This document shows positions 1 through 6,806 of a DNA stretch of 15,635 bases, in pieces. The stretch's first letter is position 1. Every line of letters begins with the position of its first letter. Under the pieces are notes generated by a model that made no database searches, was not told where the DNA came from, and saw only the letters and a list, made by a program, of their open reading frames with translations. The translations under genes and the position numbers were made by a program. Source of the stretch: an uncultured Eubacteriales bacterium. GTDB lineage: Bacteria > Bacillota > Clostridia > Oscillospirales > CAG-272. The stretch lies in contig CATYXQ010000044.1 of NCBI GenBank assembly GCA_958414825.1, forward strand, positions 1-15,635, given 5' to 3'.

Positions 1-1
1 C

Positions 2-661
2 GATCTTGCGCTGGTACTGCATGCTGAGCACGGCGGCGGAAACAATTCTACCTTTACAACGCATGTGGTTTCTTCTTCCGGTACCGATACGTATTCTGCA
101 GTTGCGGCGGCGCTCGGGTCGCTGAAAGGGCCGAAACACGGCGGCGCCAATATCAAGGTCTGCGCGATGCTGGATGACATCAAGCAGAATGTGCGGGATT
201 GGACGGACGAGGATGAGGTTGCCGCTTATCTGAAAAAGATTCTGCATAAAGAAGCGTTTGACCGTTCCGGACTGATATACGGCATCGGCCACGCCGTGTA
301 TTCTGTTTCCGATCCCCGTGCAACGGTTTTCCGCACATTTGTCAAGAGTCTGTCTGAAGAAAAGGGGCTGACGAAAGAGTATCAACTGTACTCGCTTATC
401 GAGACGCTGGCGCCGCAGATCATTTCTGGCGAGCGAAAAATGTATAAGGGCGTCAGTGCAAATATCGACTTTTACAGCGGTTTTGCGTATGATATGCTCA
501 ATTTGCCGCACGAGCTTTACACGCCGATTTTTGCCGTTGCCCGTATCGCGGGTTGGAGCGCGCATCGCATTGAAGAATTGATTAACGCGGGGAAAATCAT
601 ACGTCCTTCGTATAAAAATGTACAGCCGCGCCGAGATTATTTAAAGATCGAGGACAGATAA
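2..661 (+). CDS. Citrate synthase, C-terminal part (5' end outside window)
   Basis: Citrate synthase condenses oxaloacetate and acetyl-CoA to citrate in the cytoplasm, the entry step to the oxidative TCA branch and glutamate synthesis. The frame is open from base 2 and the true start lies upstream. Three family signatures are visible in order: HAEHGGGNNSTFT at the left edge (catalytic-histidine region), GPKHGGAN followed by GIGHAVYSVSDPRA (second histidine region), and ANIDFYSG (catalytic aspartate region). The C-terminus, with PIFAVARIAGWSAHRIEEL, is the normal end of the family, so the gene is intact at its 3' end. The usual protein is about 370-450 residues, so roughly half is seen. A strong hairpin terminator starts 30 bases after the stop. 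A 2-methylcitrate synthase activity cannot be excluded from sequence alone, so no gene symbol is given. Confidence 0.93.
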   Translation, partial: DLALVLHAEHGGGNNSTFTTHVVSSSGTDTYSAVAAALGSLKGPKHGGANIKVCAMLDDIKQNVRDWTDEDEVAAYLKKILHKEAFDRSGLIYGIGHAVYSVSDPRATVFRTFVKSLSEEKGLTKEYQLYSLIETLAPQIISGERKMYKGVSANIDFYSGFAYDMLNLPHELYTPIFAVARIAGWSAHRIEELINAGKIIRPSYKNVQPRRDYLKIEDR

Positions 662-690
662 AGCCGCACTGAGAAAAATACGATTGTTCA

Positions 691-726
691 GCGAGGAAAA
701 CGGCAGAATGCCGTTTCCTCGCTTTT
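691..726 (+). terminator. Rho-independent terminator after citrate synthase (copy 1 of a duplicated hairpin)
   Basis: The arms at 691-705 and 709-722 pair over 14 base pairs with one bulged A and a GAA loop, followed by TTTT at 723-726. It lies 30 bases after the citrate synthase stop. The same hairpin recurs base for base at 902-933. Confidence 0.8.
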
Positions 727-901
727 GACCGCCGCAAAACCTTGGTTTTGCGGCGATGGGACGTGTTCACTCGCGTCATCGCGCCGCCGTTGGCGGCACT
801 CGCACGTCTGCAAGGTGTTTACAAGACGGCACAGATCCGCCTTGTAAACAAATTTATTTATTGCTTTATTCTTTGCAGCTTTTATTTTATCGAAAGTCTG
901 G
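727..901. repeat. Block of nested palindromes between two identical hairpins
   Basis: This noncoding stretch is almost entirely inverted repeats. A perfect 11-base stem lies at 731-741/744-754. A GACGTG/CACGTC stem at 760-765/803-808 encloses a GCCGCC/GGCGGC hairpin at 783-788/792-797. A perfect 9-base stem at 817-825/841-849 (GTTTACAAG/CTTGTAAAC) has an inner CGG/CCG pairing. The motif CACTCGC also appears twice (768-774, 797-803). An A+T-rich tail (850-890) leads into the second hairpin. Such density suggests a dispersed palindromic element or a structured RNA. Whether it is repeated elsewhere cannot be seen here. The reading frames across it have no ribosome binding site. Confidence 0.55.
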
Positions 902-938
902 GCGAGGAAAACGGCAGAATGCCGTTTCCTCGCTTTTT
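902..938 (+). terminator. Second identical copy of the hairpin-terminator
   Basis: Bases 902-933 match 691-722 exactly (14-pair stem, GAA loop), followed by TTTTT at 934-938. The copies are 211 bases apart and no gene lies between them. It may be a backup terminator, or the 3' end of the palindromic block upstream. A weak promoter-like pair follows (TTGTAT at 937-942, 18 bases, GATACT at 961-966), which could serve the next gene. Confidence 0.65.
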
Positions 939-993
939 GTATGAATTTTTACCTTTTGCAGATACTAACCGAAAGGGATGCAGGAGGCGGAAT

Positions 994-2322
994 ATGGGAG
1001 AATCCATTTGGAAAACAGATGTTTCACTGCCGCGGTTTCCAAGGATTGAAACAGATGTTCAGACGAAAAATCTGATTATCGGGGGCGGGCTTTGCGGATT
1101 GCTCTGCGCGTATTTTTTGGATCGCGCGGGGGCGGATTATCTATTAGTAGAGGGCAGGCAAATCTGCGGCGGCGTCACGCAGAATACGACCGCGAAAATT
1201 ACGGCGCAGCATGGATTTATTTATGACAGGCTTGTTCGGACGTTCGGCAGGCAACGCGCGGCGCAGTATCTGCGCGCCAATATGGCGGCGCTTGAAGCGT
1301 ACCGAATGCTTGCGAAAGGGATAGACTGCGGTTTTGAGACGGCGGATGCATATGTATACAGCCGGGATCGGGAACGGTTATGCCGCGAATCGGCGGCGCT
1401 TGCCGAATTGGGATTTGAAGCGCCGGTAGTCGATACAGTGCCGATTCCGGTTCCCGCAGAGGGGGCCGTGAAATTTCCCGCTCAGGCACAGTTTCATCCG
1501 CTGTGCTTTGCCGCAGGCATTGCGAAAGATCTGCATATATTTGAGGATAGCTTTGTTCATTACGTCGAGCCGGGCGCCGCTTATGTAAACGGGCATAAGA
1601 TTTCGGCTGAAAATATCGTGATTGCGACGCATTTCCCATTTATCAATACGCATGGCCTGTATTTTATAAAGCTTTATCAGCAGCGTTCCTATGTGCTTGG
1701 ACTCGAGGGCGCGCCTCTGCCGGACGGCATGTATATTGACGGCGACGGCGGCGGATATTCTTTCCGGCATTTCGGCGATATTTTGCTGCTTGGCGGCGGC
1801 GGTCATAGAACAGGCAAGCACGGCGGCGGATACGGTGAACTGCGCAGATTTGCGCATGAACATTATCCGAATGCGAAAGAGCGTTTCGCTTTTGCTACGC
1901 AGGACTGTATGTCGCTTGATGGCGTTCCCTATATCGGGCGGTACGCACGGTTTGCAAAAGGCGTGTATGTGGCTTCGGGTTTTAACAAATGGGGAATGAC
2001 TTCGTCAATGGCGGCGGCGCAGCTGCTCTCTGATTTGCTTTGCGGACGGGAAAATGAATTTGAAGATTTGTACAGTCCCATGCGCAGCGTCTGGCGGTCA
2101 CAGCTTTGGAAAAATATTGCCGAGACGGCGGGGCATCTATTGCTGCCGGTCCCGCGGCGGTGTACGCATCTTGGCTGCGCGCTGAAGTGGAACCGCGCGG
2201 AGCATAGCTGGGACTGTGCCTGTCACGGTTCTCGCTTTGATGCGGACGGCCGGGTGCTGGAAAATCCCGCAATGAAAAATGCAAAGCTCCATGCGCCCAA
2301 GTCCCAGGATGCAGAATCTTAA
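994..2322 (+). CDS. FAD-dependent oxidoreductase with C-terminal Rieske [2Fe-2S] domain (YhfW-like)
   Basis: A 442-residue soluble flavoprotein. The ATG at 994 is chosen because AGGAGG (982-987) sits just before it; the open frame extends further upstream only by chance through the palindromic block. Residues 27-54 form the FAD-binding Rossmann fold: GGGLCG at 30-35 and E53 at the end of the second strand. The middle is a DAO-type substrate domain ending in an FAD-contacting segment (GVYVASGFNKWGMTSS). The last 60 residues form a Rieske cluster site, with C390/H392 and C408/H411 as ligands. C395 and C410 match the disulphide pair of bc-type Rieske proteins. The arrangement resembles Bacillus subtilis YhfW, whose substrate is unknown as far as I know. 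The Rieske tail is short but all ligands are present. Flavin-to-cluster electron transfer is inferred; electron donor and acceptor are not evident from neighbours. Confidence 0.88.
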   Translation: MGESIWKTDVSLPRFPRIETDVQTKNLIIGGGLCGLLCAYFLDRAGADYLLVEGRQICGGVTQNTTAKITAQHGFIYDRLVRTFGRQRAAQYLRANMAALEAYRMLAKGIDCGFETADAYVYSRDRERLCRESAALAELGFEAPVVDTVPIPVPAEGAVKFPAQAQFHPLCFAAGIAKDLHIFEDSFVHYVEPGAAYVNGHKISAENIVIATHFPFINTHGLYFIKLYQQRSYVLGLEGAPLPDGMYIDGDGGGYSFRHFGDILLLGGGGHRTGKHGGGYGELRRFAHEHYPNAKERFAFATQDCMSLDGVPYIGRYARFAKGVYVASGFNKWGMTSSMAAAQLLSDLLCGRENEFEDLYSPMRSVWRSQLWKNIAETAGHLLLPVPRRCTHLGCALKWNRAEHSWDCACHGSRFDADGRVLENPAMKNAKLHAPKSQDAES

Positions 2323-2375
2323 TACGATGAAAAAAGCAAAGATTTTTTCGTAAAACTTCCTGTTTTTTGGCGTTT

Positions 2376-2425
2376 AGAGCGCGTTCTTTTGCGTATTCGT
2401 AAAGGAGCGCGCTCTGTTTTGTGTT
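2376..2425 (+). terminator. Probable terminator after the Rieske oxidoreductase
   Basis: AGAGCGCG (2376-2383) pairs perfectly with CGCGCTCT (2408-2415), with a 24-base loop that can form a small inner CTTT/AAAG stem. A T-rich tail (GTTTTGTGTT) follows. The large loop lowers certainty. A weaker A/T-rich inverted repeat lies nearer the stop, at about 2327-2351. Confidence 0.5.
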
Positions 2426-2462
2426 CAAACGCTGAAATTTACAATTTCCCGATTGCAGACGG

Positions 2463-2491
2463 TTGAAAATACACCTAAGATATGCTATGAT
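2463..2491 (+). promoter_or_regulatory. SigA-type promoter of the ABC exporter operon
   Basis: TTGAAA (2463-2468), a 17-base spacer and TATGAT (2486-2491), with an extended -10 TGC just before it. Transcription would start near 2498, about 60 bases before the ATG at 2558. Confidence 0.75.
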
Positions 2492-2557
2492 AAACAAAGT
2501 ACCGTTATTTTGCAGCACCGCATTTTGGGTATGTGCGGGGCAGCATTGGAGGAAGCT

Positions 2558-3448
2558 ATGGAACTGGTTTTACAGGATATTCGGAAACGGTTTGGCGAGA
2601 AAGAAGTGCTACGCGGCGTGTCTTTTTGCGCTGCGGGCGGAAAGGCGTTCGGTTTGCTCGGCCGCAATGGCGCGGGTAAGACAACCACAATTCGTATTTT
2701 GATGGATGTATTCCCGGCCGATACGGGAAGCGTGCTGCTTGACGGCGCGCCGATTGATTATAGAAACGTGAAAATCGGCTATCTGCCGGAGGAGCGCGGT
2801 CTGTATCCGAAAAAGAAAATTATCGATCAGCTTGTATATTTTGCGCAGCTGAAAGGCATGAGCCAGAGAAACGCTATTCAGTCGTCGGACATGTGGCTTG
2901 AGCGTCTTGGGATGGCGGAATACCGCAATCGGCGGCTGGATACGCTTTCCAAGGGCAATCAGCAAAAAATTCAGTTGATTACCGCGCTTGCGCATGATCC
3001 GCAGATTGTGATTTTGGACGAGCCGTTTTCAGGACTTGACCCGGTCAATGCAATGCTTCTCAAGGATGTGGTCAAGGAACAGATTTCCAAAGGGAAAATC
3101 GTGCTCTTTTCCAGCCATCAGATGAATTATATCGAGGAATTTTGCGATCATATTGCGATTCTAAACGGCGGCAATGTGGTTTTGACGGGCGATCTGCGTG
3201 AGATCAAACGCAACTACATACGCGACCGTTTGGTCGTGCGTTCCGAGAAAAAAGAGCAGATCAAAGCCGATTTCGGCGCGGCTTGTACCGAAACCGACGA
3301 CGGCGCACTGATGATCCAAATGAATACTGCGGCGGAAAAATCGGACGTGATGCGGCGGTTGGCTGAAAATTACGACCTGGATGAAATCAAGGTATTCGAG
3401 CCTTCGCTCAATGACATCTTTGTCGAATATGCGGGACATCAGGCGTGA
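2558..3448 (+). CDS. ABC transporter ATP-binding protein, NatA-like
   Basis: A 296-residue cytoplasmic ATPase that powers the permease encoded 12 bases downstream. The ATG at 2558 follows GGAGG at 2548-2552. Walker A is GRNGAGKTT (35-43), the signature loop is LSKGNQQ (130-136), Walker B is IVILDEP (150-156) and the switch histidine is H187 in SSHQM. The segment YLPEERGLY (75-83) takes the place of a classical Q-loop, as is usual in the NatA/drug-exporter subfamily. Residues beyond about 215 form the C-terminal accessory domain ending in PSLNDIFVEYAG, also typical of this group. Family members export sodium ions, peptides or drugs. The substrate here cannot be read from the sequence, so no symbol is given. 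Confidence 0.93.
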   Translation: MELVLQDIRKRFGEKEVLRGVSFCAAGGKAFGLLGRNGAGKTTTIRILMDVFPADTGSVLLDGAPIDYRNVKIGYLPEERGLYPKKKIIDQLVYFAQLKGMSQRNAIQSSDMWLERLGMAEYRNRRLDTLSKGNQQKIQLITALAHDPQIVILDEPFSGLDPVNAMLLKDVVKEQISKGKIVLFSSHQMNYIEEFCDHIAILNGGNVVLTGDLREIKRNYIRDRLVVRSEKKEQIKADFGAACTETDDGALMIQMNTAAEKSDVMRRLAENYDLDEIKVFEPSLNDIFVEYAGHQA

Positions 3449-3460
3449 GGAGGAGCGGCA

Positions 3461-4699
3461 ATGAAACAATTCTTAACAATCCTGAGATTTGAACTGAAAT
3501 CTTATTTTAAAAATAAAGTCTTTATCGGCGTTACGCTGTTTTTGGTTGCGCTCATCGGTGTGATCATGTTTTTTCCTCGCTTTTCCGCAATGATGGATAC
3601 AGGGGTTCCGTCCGAGCCGTCCGAGCGTCCTGTCATGCTGCTCCATGCAGGGCAGGCAAAAAATCCTGAGGCCGTAGAACAGGCGTTTTCCGCCGCGTTT
3701 GCGGGGTATGAGGTGCGCAGTACGACCGAATCGGTAGAATCCGTTCGCGGTCGCGTTGTTTCCGGAGAGGCGGAATGCGCGTTCGTGATAGAAGCGGCGG
3801 ACGCATATACGTATTATGTGAACAATCTTTCCATGTATGACATGAATACGGCGGTGGCAGATGAAGTTTTACAGAATCTCTATCGCATTGAGGCCATGAT
3901 CGGCGGCGGCATCGGCGCCGACCGGGCGGAGCAGATCCTTTCCGCTAAAATTACGCATACGATTCAAAATCTCGGCAAGGATCAGATGCAGAATTTCTTT
4001 TACACGTACATCCTGATTTTTGCGCTGTATATGGTCATTTTGCTGTATGGACAGATGGTTGCGACCAATGTTGCGACTGAGAAGAGTTCCAGGGCGATGG
4101 AACTTCTGATTACAAGCGCGAAACCGGTAAACATGATGTTTGGCAAGGTAATCGGTTCTTGCTTGGCGGGACTATTCCAGCTTGTGGCCGTTTTCGGATC
4201 GGCATACTTGTTTTTCAACAGCAATCGTGCGTATTGGGCGGACAACGGAGTCGTTGCGTCCATATTTGACGTTCCGCTTGAGTTGCTGATCTACATGCTT
4301 GTATTTTTCGTTCTCGGCTTTTTCCTGTATGCGTTTTTGTACGGCGCAATCGGATCCACCGCCACCAAGGTGGAGGACGTCAACACGTCGGTCATGCCGG
4401 TGACGATGATGTTCATTATCGCACTTTTTGTGGTCGTATTTTCCATGACGAGCGGGAATGTGGACAATATGGTGATGCGGATTTGTTCGTACCTGCCGTT
4501 TACTTCTCCCATGGCCATGTTCACCCGAATTGCCATGAGTACCGTTCCGGTCTATGAGATTATCATTTCGATCGGTCTGTTGGTGCTTACGGTTTTCGGC
4601 GTCGGCGTTTTGTCCGCAAAGATTTACCGCGTCGGGGTGCTTCTCTATGGAACAGCGCCGAAAATCGGCGAAATTTTAAAGGCGATACGGAAAGCTTGA
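3461..4699 (+). CDS. ABC-2 type permease, NatB-like
   Basis: A 412-residue membrane subunit that pairs with the preceding ATPase. GGAGGAG at 3450-3456 sets the ATG at 3461. One hydrophobic helix (about 20-38) is followed by a large outside domain (about 40-175) and then a bundle of about five helices (roughly 178-200, 230-252, 274-297, 313-328, 362-386). The segment ATEKSSRAMELLITS (205-219) after the second helix is the conserved cytoplasmic coupling motif of ABC-2/NatB permeases. The single helix, large ectodomain and helix bundle match the NatB/YhaP-like exporters. With its ATPase it forms a complete exporter. No regulator or immunity gene lies next to it, so the substrate stays open. Confidence 0.92.
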   Translation: MKQFLTILRFELKSYFKNKVFIGVTLFLVALIGVIMFFPRFSAMMDTGVPSEPSERPVMLLHAGQAKNPEAVEQAFSAAFAGYEVRSTTESVESVRGRVVSGEAECAFVIEAADAYTYYVNNLSMYDMNTAVADEVLQNLYRIEAMIGGGIGADRAEQILSAKITHTIQNLGKDQMQNFFYTYILIFALYMVILLYGQMVATNVATEKSSRAMELLITSAKPVNMMFGKVIGSCLAGLFQLVAVFGSAYLFFNSNRAYWADNGVVASIFDVPLELLIYMLVFFVLGFFLYAFLYGAIGSTATKVEDVNTSVMPVTMMFIIALFVVVFSMTSGNVDNMVMRICSYLPFTSPMAMFTRIAMSTVPVYEIIISIGLLVLTVFGVGVLSAKIYRVGVLLYGTAPKIGEILKAIRKA

Positions 4700-4727
4700 G
4701 GTTCGGCTTTCAGCGCGTTTGTATCGG

Positions 4728-4760
4728 TTGCGCTGCCCTTGAAATCGGGCAGCGCAATTT
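4728..4760 (+). terminator. Terminator of the ABC exporter operon
   Basis: A perfect 11-pair stem (TTGCGCTGCCC at 4728-4738 with its complement at 4747-4757) with an 8-base loop, then TTT and a T-rich stretch. It starts 29 bases after the permease stop and ends just before the next promoter. Confidence 0.75.
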
Positions 4761-4772
4761 GTGCTTTTATCG

Positions 4773-4801
4773 TTGACGTTTTCGACGAAAAATGCTATAC
4801 T
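4773..4801 (+). promoter_or_regulatory. SigA-type promoter of the DUF5662 gene
   Basis: TTGACG (4773-4778), a 17-base spacer and TATACT (4796-4801) with an extended -10 TGC. The predicted start near 4808 leaves a leader of about 18 bases with GAGG (4815-4818) before the ATG at 4826. Confidence 0.8.
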
Positions 4802-4825
4802 GAAATAAATTTGTGAGGTTTTGAA

Positions 4826-5365
4826 ATGGGCAAAGCGTTCCGACATTTTTTAGTGATTACACGGCACCGCCATGAGGTGATTCGCAACTGCCGCCGCGCC
4901 GGGATCTTTTTTCAGGGACTCCGGCACGATTTGTCTAAATATTCTCCGGCGGAGTTTTTGCCGGGCGCGCGCTATTACGTCGGCACGCGCAGTCCGAACG
5001 AGCTTGAGCGCGCGGAACACGGGTATTCGGCGGCATGGCTGCATCATAAGGGCAGAAATAAGCATCATTTTGAGTACTGGACCGACTATAATCCGGCGGA
5101 AAGGCGTGTCAGACCGGTCAAAATGCCGCTCCGCTATGTAATTGAAATGGTCTGCGACCGCATTGCGGCAAGCAAGATTTATCAGGGAGACAGATACACC
5201 GATCAAAGCGCGCTGGATTATTTTTTGCGCGGTATGGATCATCGTTTTATTCATCCGGAGACCTCGGAACTTACCGAACGTCTGCTTCGGATGCTGGCCG
5301 AGCGCGGGGAAAATGAAACGTTTTCGTATATTCGCGGACTTCTTAAGAGCGGTCGAGAATATTAA
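4826..5365 (+). CDS. DUF5662 family protein (function unknown)
   Basis: A 179-residue, His-rich soluble protein recognised as DUF5662. It has HRHEVIRNC (14-22), LRHDLSKYSPAEF (32-44) and WLHHKGRNKHHFEYW (71-85). The spaced histidines and the HD pair (34-35) look like metal ligands of an HD-type helical phosphohydrolase fold, but this is inference; no activity is known to me for the family. The C-terminal half has a conserved MVCDRIAASKIYQGD segment (133-147). The ATG at 4826 follows a good leader with GAGG. It is a single-gene unit behind its own promoter. No terminator was seen before the kinase gene downstream, so some read-through is possible. Members are sometimes annotated as catalase, which nothing in this sequence supports. 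Confidence 0.85.
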   Translation: MGKAFRHFLVITRHRHEVIRNCRRAGIFFQGLRHDLSKYSPAEFLPGARYYVGTRSPNELERAEHGYSAAWLHHKGRNKHHFEYWTDYNPAERRVRPVKMPLRYVIEMVCDRIAASKIYQGDRYTDQSALDYFLRGMDHRFIHPETSELTERLLRMLAERGENETFSYIRGLLKSGREY

Positions 5366-5404
5366 GCCGTCTCAGCGGATGCGAATGACAAAGCGGGAGG
5401 GACA

Positions 5405-5479
5405 ATGAAGAAACAGACGCCTTTCAGAGAAAAACGCCGGAATTTGCATTGCAAATGCGGGGCGGTTATGATACAATAG
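5405..5479 (+). CDS. Possible 24-codon small ORF overlapping the kinase promoter
   Basis: ATG at 5405 is preceded by GGGAGGG at 5395-5401 and the frame ends with TAG at 5477-5479. The product would be basic and carry a HCKCGA stretch near its end. It runs straight through the promoter of the next gene. It may be a real small protein read from the DUF5662 transcript, or chance: the frame is short and the ribosome-binding spacing is tight (about 4 bases). Confidence 0.25.
   Translation: MKKQTPFREKRRNLHCKCGAVMIQ
5442..5456. promoter_or_regulatory. Operator-like palindrome over the -35 of the kinase promoter
   Basis: ATTTGCATTGCAAAT is a perfect 7+1+7 inverted repeat. It overlaps the predicted -35 box (5449-5454), where a bound repressor would block polymerase. 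No regulator gene lies nearby, so the binding protein is unknown. Confidence 0.4.
5449..5477 (+). promoter_or_regulatory. SigA-type promoter of the PfkB kinase gene
   Basis: TTGCAA (5449-5454), a 17-base spacer and TACAAT (5472-5477) with an extended -10 TGA. An overlapping alternative with the same spacing is TTGCAT (5444-5449) with TATGAT (5467-5472). Confidence 0.65.
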
Positions 5480-5500
5480 GGTGTATAAAGGAGTGAGTAT

Positions 5501-6529
5501 ATGCTGTCCTTAAAACAAGATACAGAGTTTGATATTATCGGTCTTGGCGAGGTTATGCTTCGTCTCACCGCGCCGCAAAAAGAGAAAATATCGCAGAGCG
5601 AGACTTTTGAAAAGGGCGCTGCCGGAACGGAATTGAATGTGGCTTCGGGCGCAGCCATGCTCGGCGCGCGCACTGCGATTATTACAAAGCTGCCCGCAAA
5701 CAAAATGGGGCATTTTATCCGGAACAAGATTCGGTACGGGGATGTCAGCGACGACTATATCGTATACGATGAACGGCCGGAAAAACGGCTTGGCGTCTAT
5801 TACTATGAAAGCGGCGCGTATCCGCGCAAATCGGCAGTGATTTACGATCGTGCCAATTCCTCGGCCACGGCGCTGACGCTTGACGAAATTCCGGCGGATA
5901 TTTATGATAAAACAAAGATTTTTCACATCAGCAGCATTTCGATGGCGATCGGCGAGGGGCTGCGTGAAACGGCAATTGAGGTAATCAAGCGGTTTAAAGC
6001 GGCCGGCGCGCTCATTTCATTTGACGTCAATTACCGCGCGACGCTTTGGAGCGAGGAAGAGGCAAAGCGCGTGGTAGAATCGGTTTTCCCGTATGTCGAT
6101 CTGCTGTTCGTTTCAGAGGAAACCTCACGCAGAATGCTGCAAAGGACCGGAACGCTCGATGAAATTATGCGCGGCTATGCGGAAACCTACGGCTGCCGCC
6201 TGGTTGCGACGACCCGGCGCGAGGTGGTCAGTCCGATGCGCCATAATTTCGGCTCCAGACTGTTGTATAACGGCGTGTTTTATGAAGAACCGCCGTATAT
6301 GGGGATCGAGGTCATCGACCGTATCGGCAGCGGAGATGCATACATAGCCGGCGTGCTCTACGGCCTTGTCAGCGGAGGAGACATCGTTCGTGCGCTGGAG
6401 GTCGGCAATGCGCTTTCGGCTGTGAAAAATACGATACTCGGTGATATGCCCGCCAGCAGCATTGAGGAAATTGAGGGAGTCATTCGTTCGCACAAGGCAA
6501 CGGGACGTCAGGACGAGATGTTGCGCTGA
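5501..6529 (+). CDS. kdgK: PfkB-family sugar kinase, probable 2-dehydro-3-deoxygluconokinase
   Basis: A 342-residue cytoplasmic ribokinase-type enzyme, likely phosphorylating 2-keto-3-deoxygluconate to KDPG with ATP in hexuronate and pectin breakdown. AAAGGAG (5488-5494) precedes the ATG at 5501. The N-terminus DIIGLGEVMLRL (11-22) is the usual KDG-kinase opening. KGAAGTELNVASGAAMLGA (38-56) is the PfkB substrate signature. FDVNYRATLW (174-183) is typical of KDG kinases. IDRIGSGDAYIAG (272-284) is PfkB signature 2, with D279 as catalytic base and GSGD as anion hole. The usual partners (KDPG aldolase, uronate isomerases) are not beside it, so substrate choice rests on sequence alone; another sugar-acid or ketose kinase is possible. 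The promoter carries a palindrome that may be a sugar-responsive operator. Confidence 0.85.
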   Translation: MLSLKQDTEFDIIGLGEVMLRLTAPQKEKISQSETFEKGAAGTELNVASGAAMLGARTAIITKLPANKMGHFIRNKIRYGDVSDDYIVYDERPEKRLGVYYYESGAYPRKSAVIYDRANSSATALTLDEIPADIYDKTKIFHISSISMAIGEGLRETAIEVIKRFKAAGALISFDVNYRATLWSEEEAKRVVESVFPYVDLLFVSEETSRRMLQRTGTLDEIMRGYAETYGCRLVATTRREVVSPMRHNFGSRLLYNGVFYEEPPYMGIEVIDRIGSGDAYIAGVLYGLVSGGDIVRALEVGNALSAVKNTILGDMPASSIEEIEGVIRSHKATGRQDEMLR

Positions 6530-6535
6530 AGTTTC

Positions 6536-6567
6536 AAACCGGATTGCATAGAGCGATCCGGTTTTTT
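6536..6567 (+). terminator. Rho-independent terminator after the kinase
   Basis: Perfect 9-pair stem (AAACCGGAT at 6536-6544, ATCCGGTTT at 6556-6564) whose 3' arm runs into TTTTTT, seven bases after the stop. Confidence 0.9.
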
Positions 6568-6600
6568 AGCCGGGATTTGCGACAGAACGCTTTATTCGGC

Positions 6601-6629
6601 TTGCATTTTTGCGCGCTGTGCGGTATGAT
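6601..6629 (+). promoter_or_regulatory. SigA-type promoter of the AAA ATPase gene
   Basis: TTGCAT (6601-6606), a 17-base spacer and TATGAT (6624-6629). Transcription from about 6636 gives an unusually long leader of about 170 bases before the ATG at 6807. Confidence 0.65.
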
Positions 6630-6658
6630 AATAAAAATACATGACTTTTTGATTGTTT

Positions 6659-6688
6659 CGTTTCGCGTCGTACTCGAAACGGTTTTTT
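6659..6688 (+). terminator. Terminator-like hairpin in the AAA ATPase leader (possible attenuator)
   Basis: CGTTTCG (6659-6665) pairs with CGAAACG (6675-6681), with a 9-base loop and TTTTTT at 6683-6688. It sits about 23 bases into the predicted leader, upstream of the gene. Further leader structures follow: ACTGA/TCAGT (6709-6713/6718-6722) extended by GCAT/ATGC (6705-6708/6729-6732), AAACCGGTTT (6737-6746) and GACTGA/TCGGTC. No known riboswitch class was recognised. Confidence 0.45.
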
Positions 6689-6806
6689 AGAAAATCAATA
6701 CTAAGCATACTGATTGTTCAGTTTTCGGATGCCGTTAAACCGGTTTTCGGACTGATTATGCTTCGGTCGGGCTTTTGGGCGAATACAGTGATTCAGGAGG
6801 AGAAAT

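Noticed and set aside
742..993. Upstream extension of the Rieske oxidoreductase frame to a TTG at 742
   Set aside because: It crosses the palindromic block and a terminator, has no ribosome binding site, and the family's normal N-terminus begins after the ATG at 994, which has AGGAGG.
2453..2557. Upstream extension of the ABC ATPase frame
   Set aside because: It runs through the promoter; the ATG at 2558 has a good ribosome binding site and gives the normal family N-terminus.
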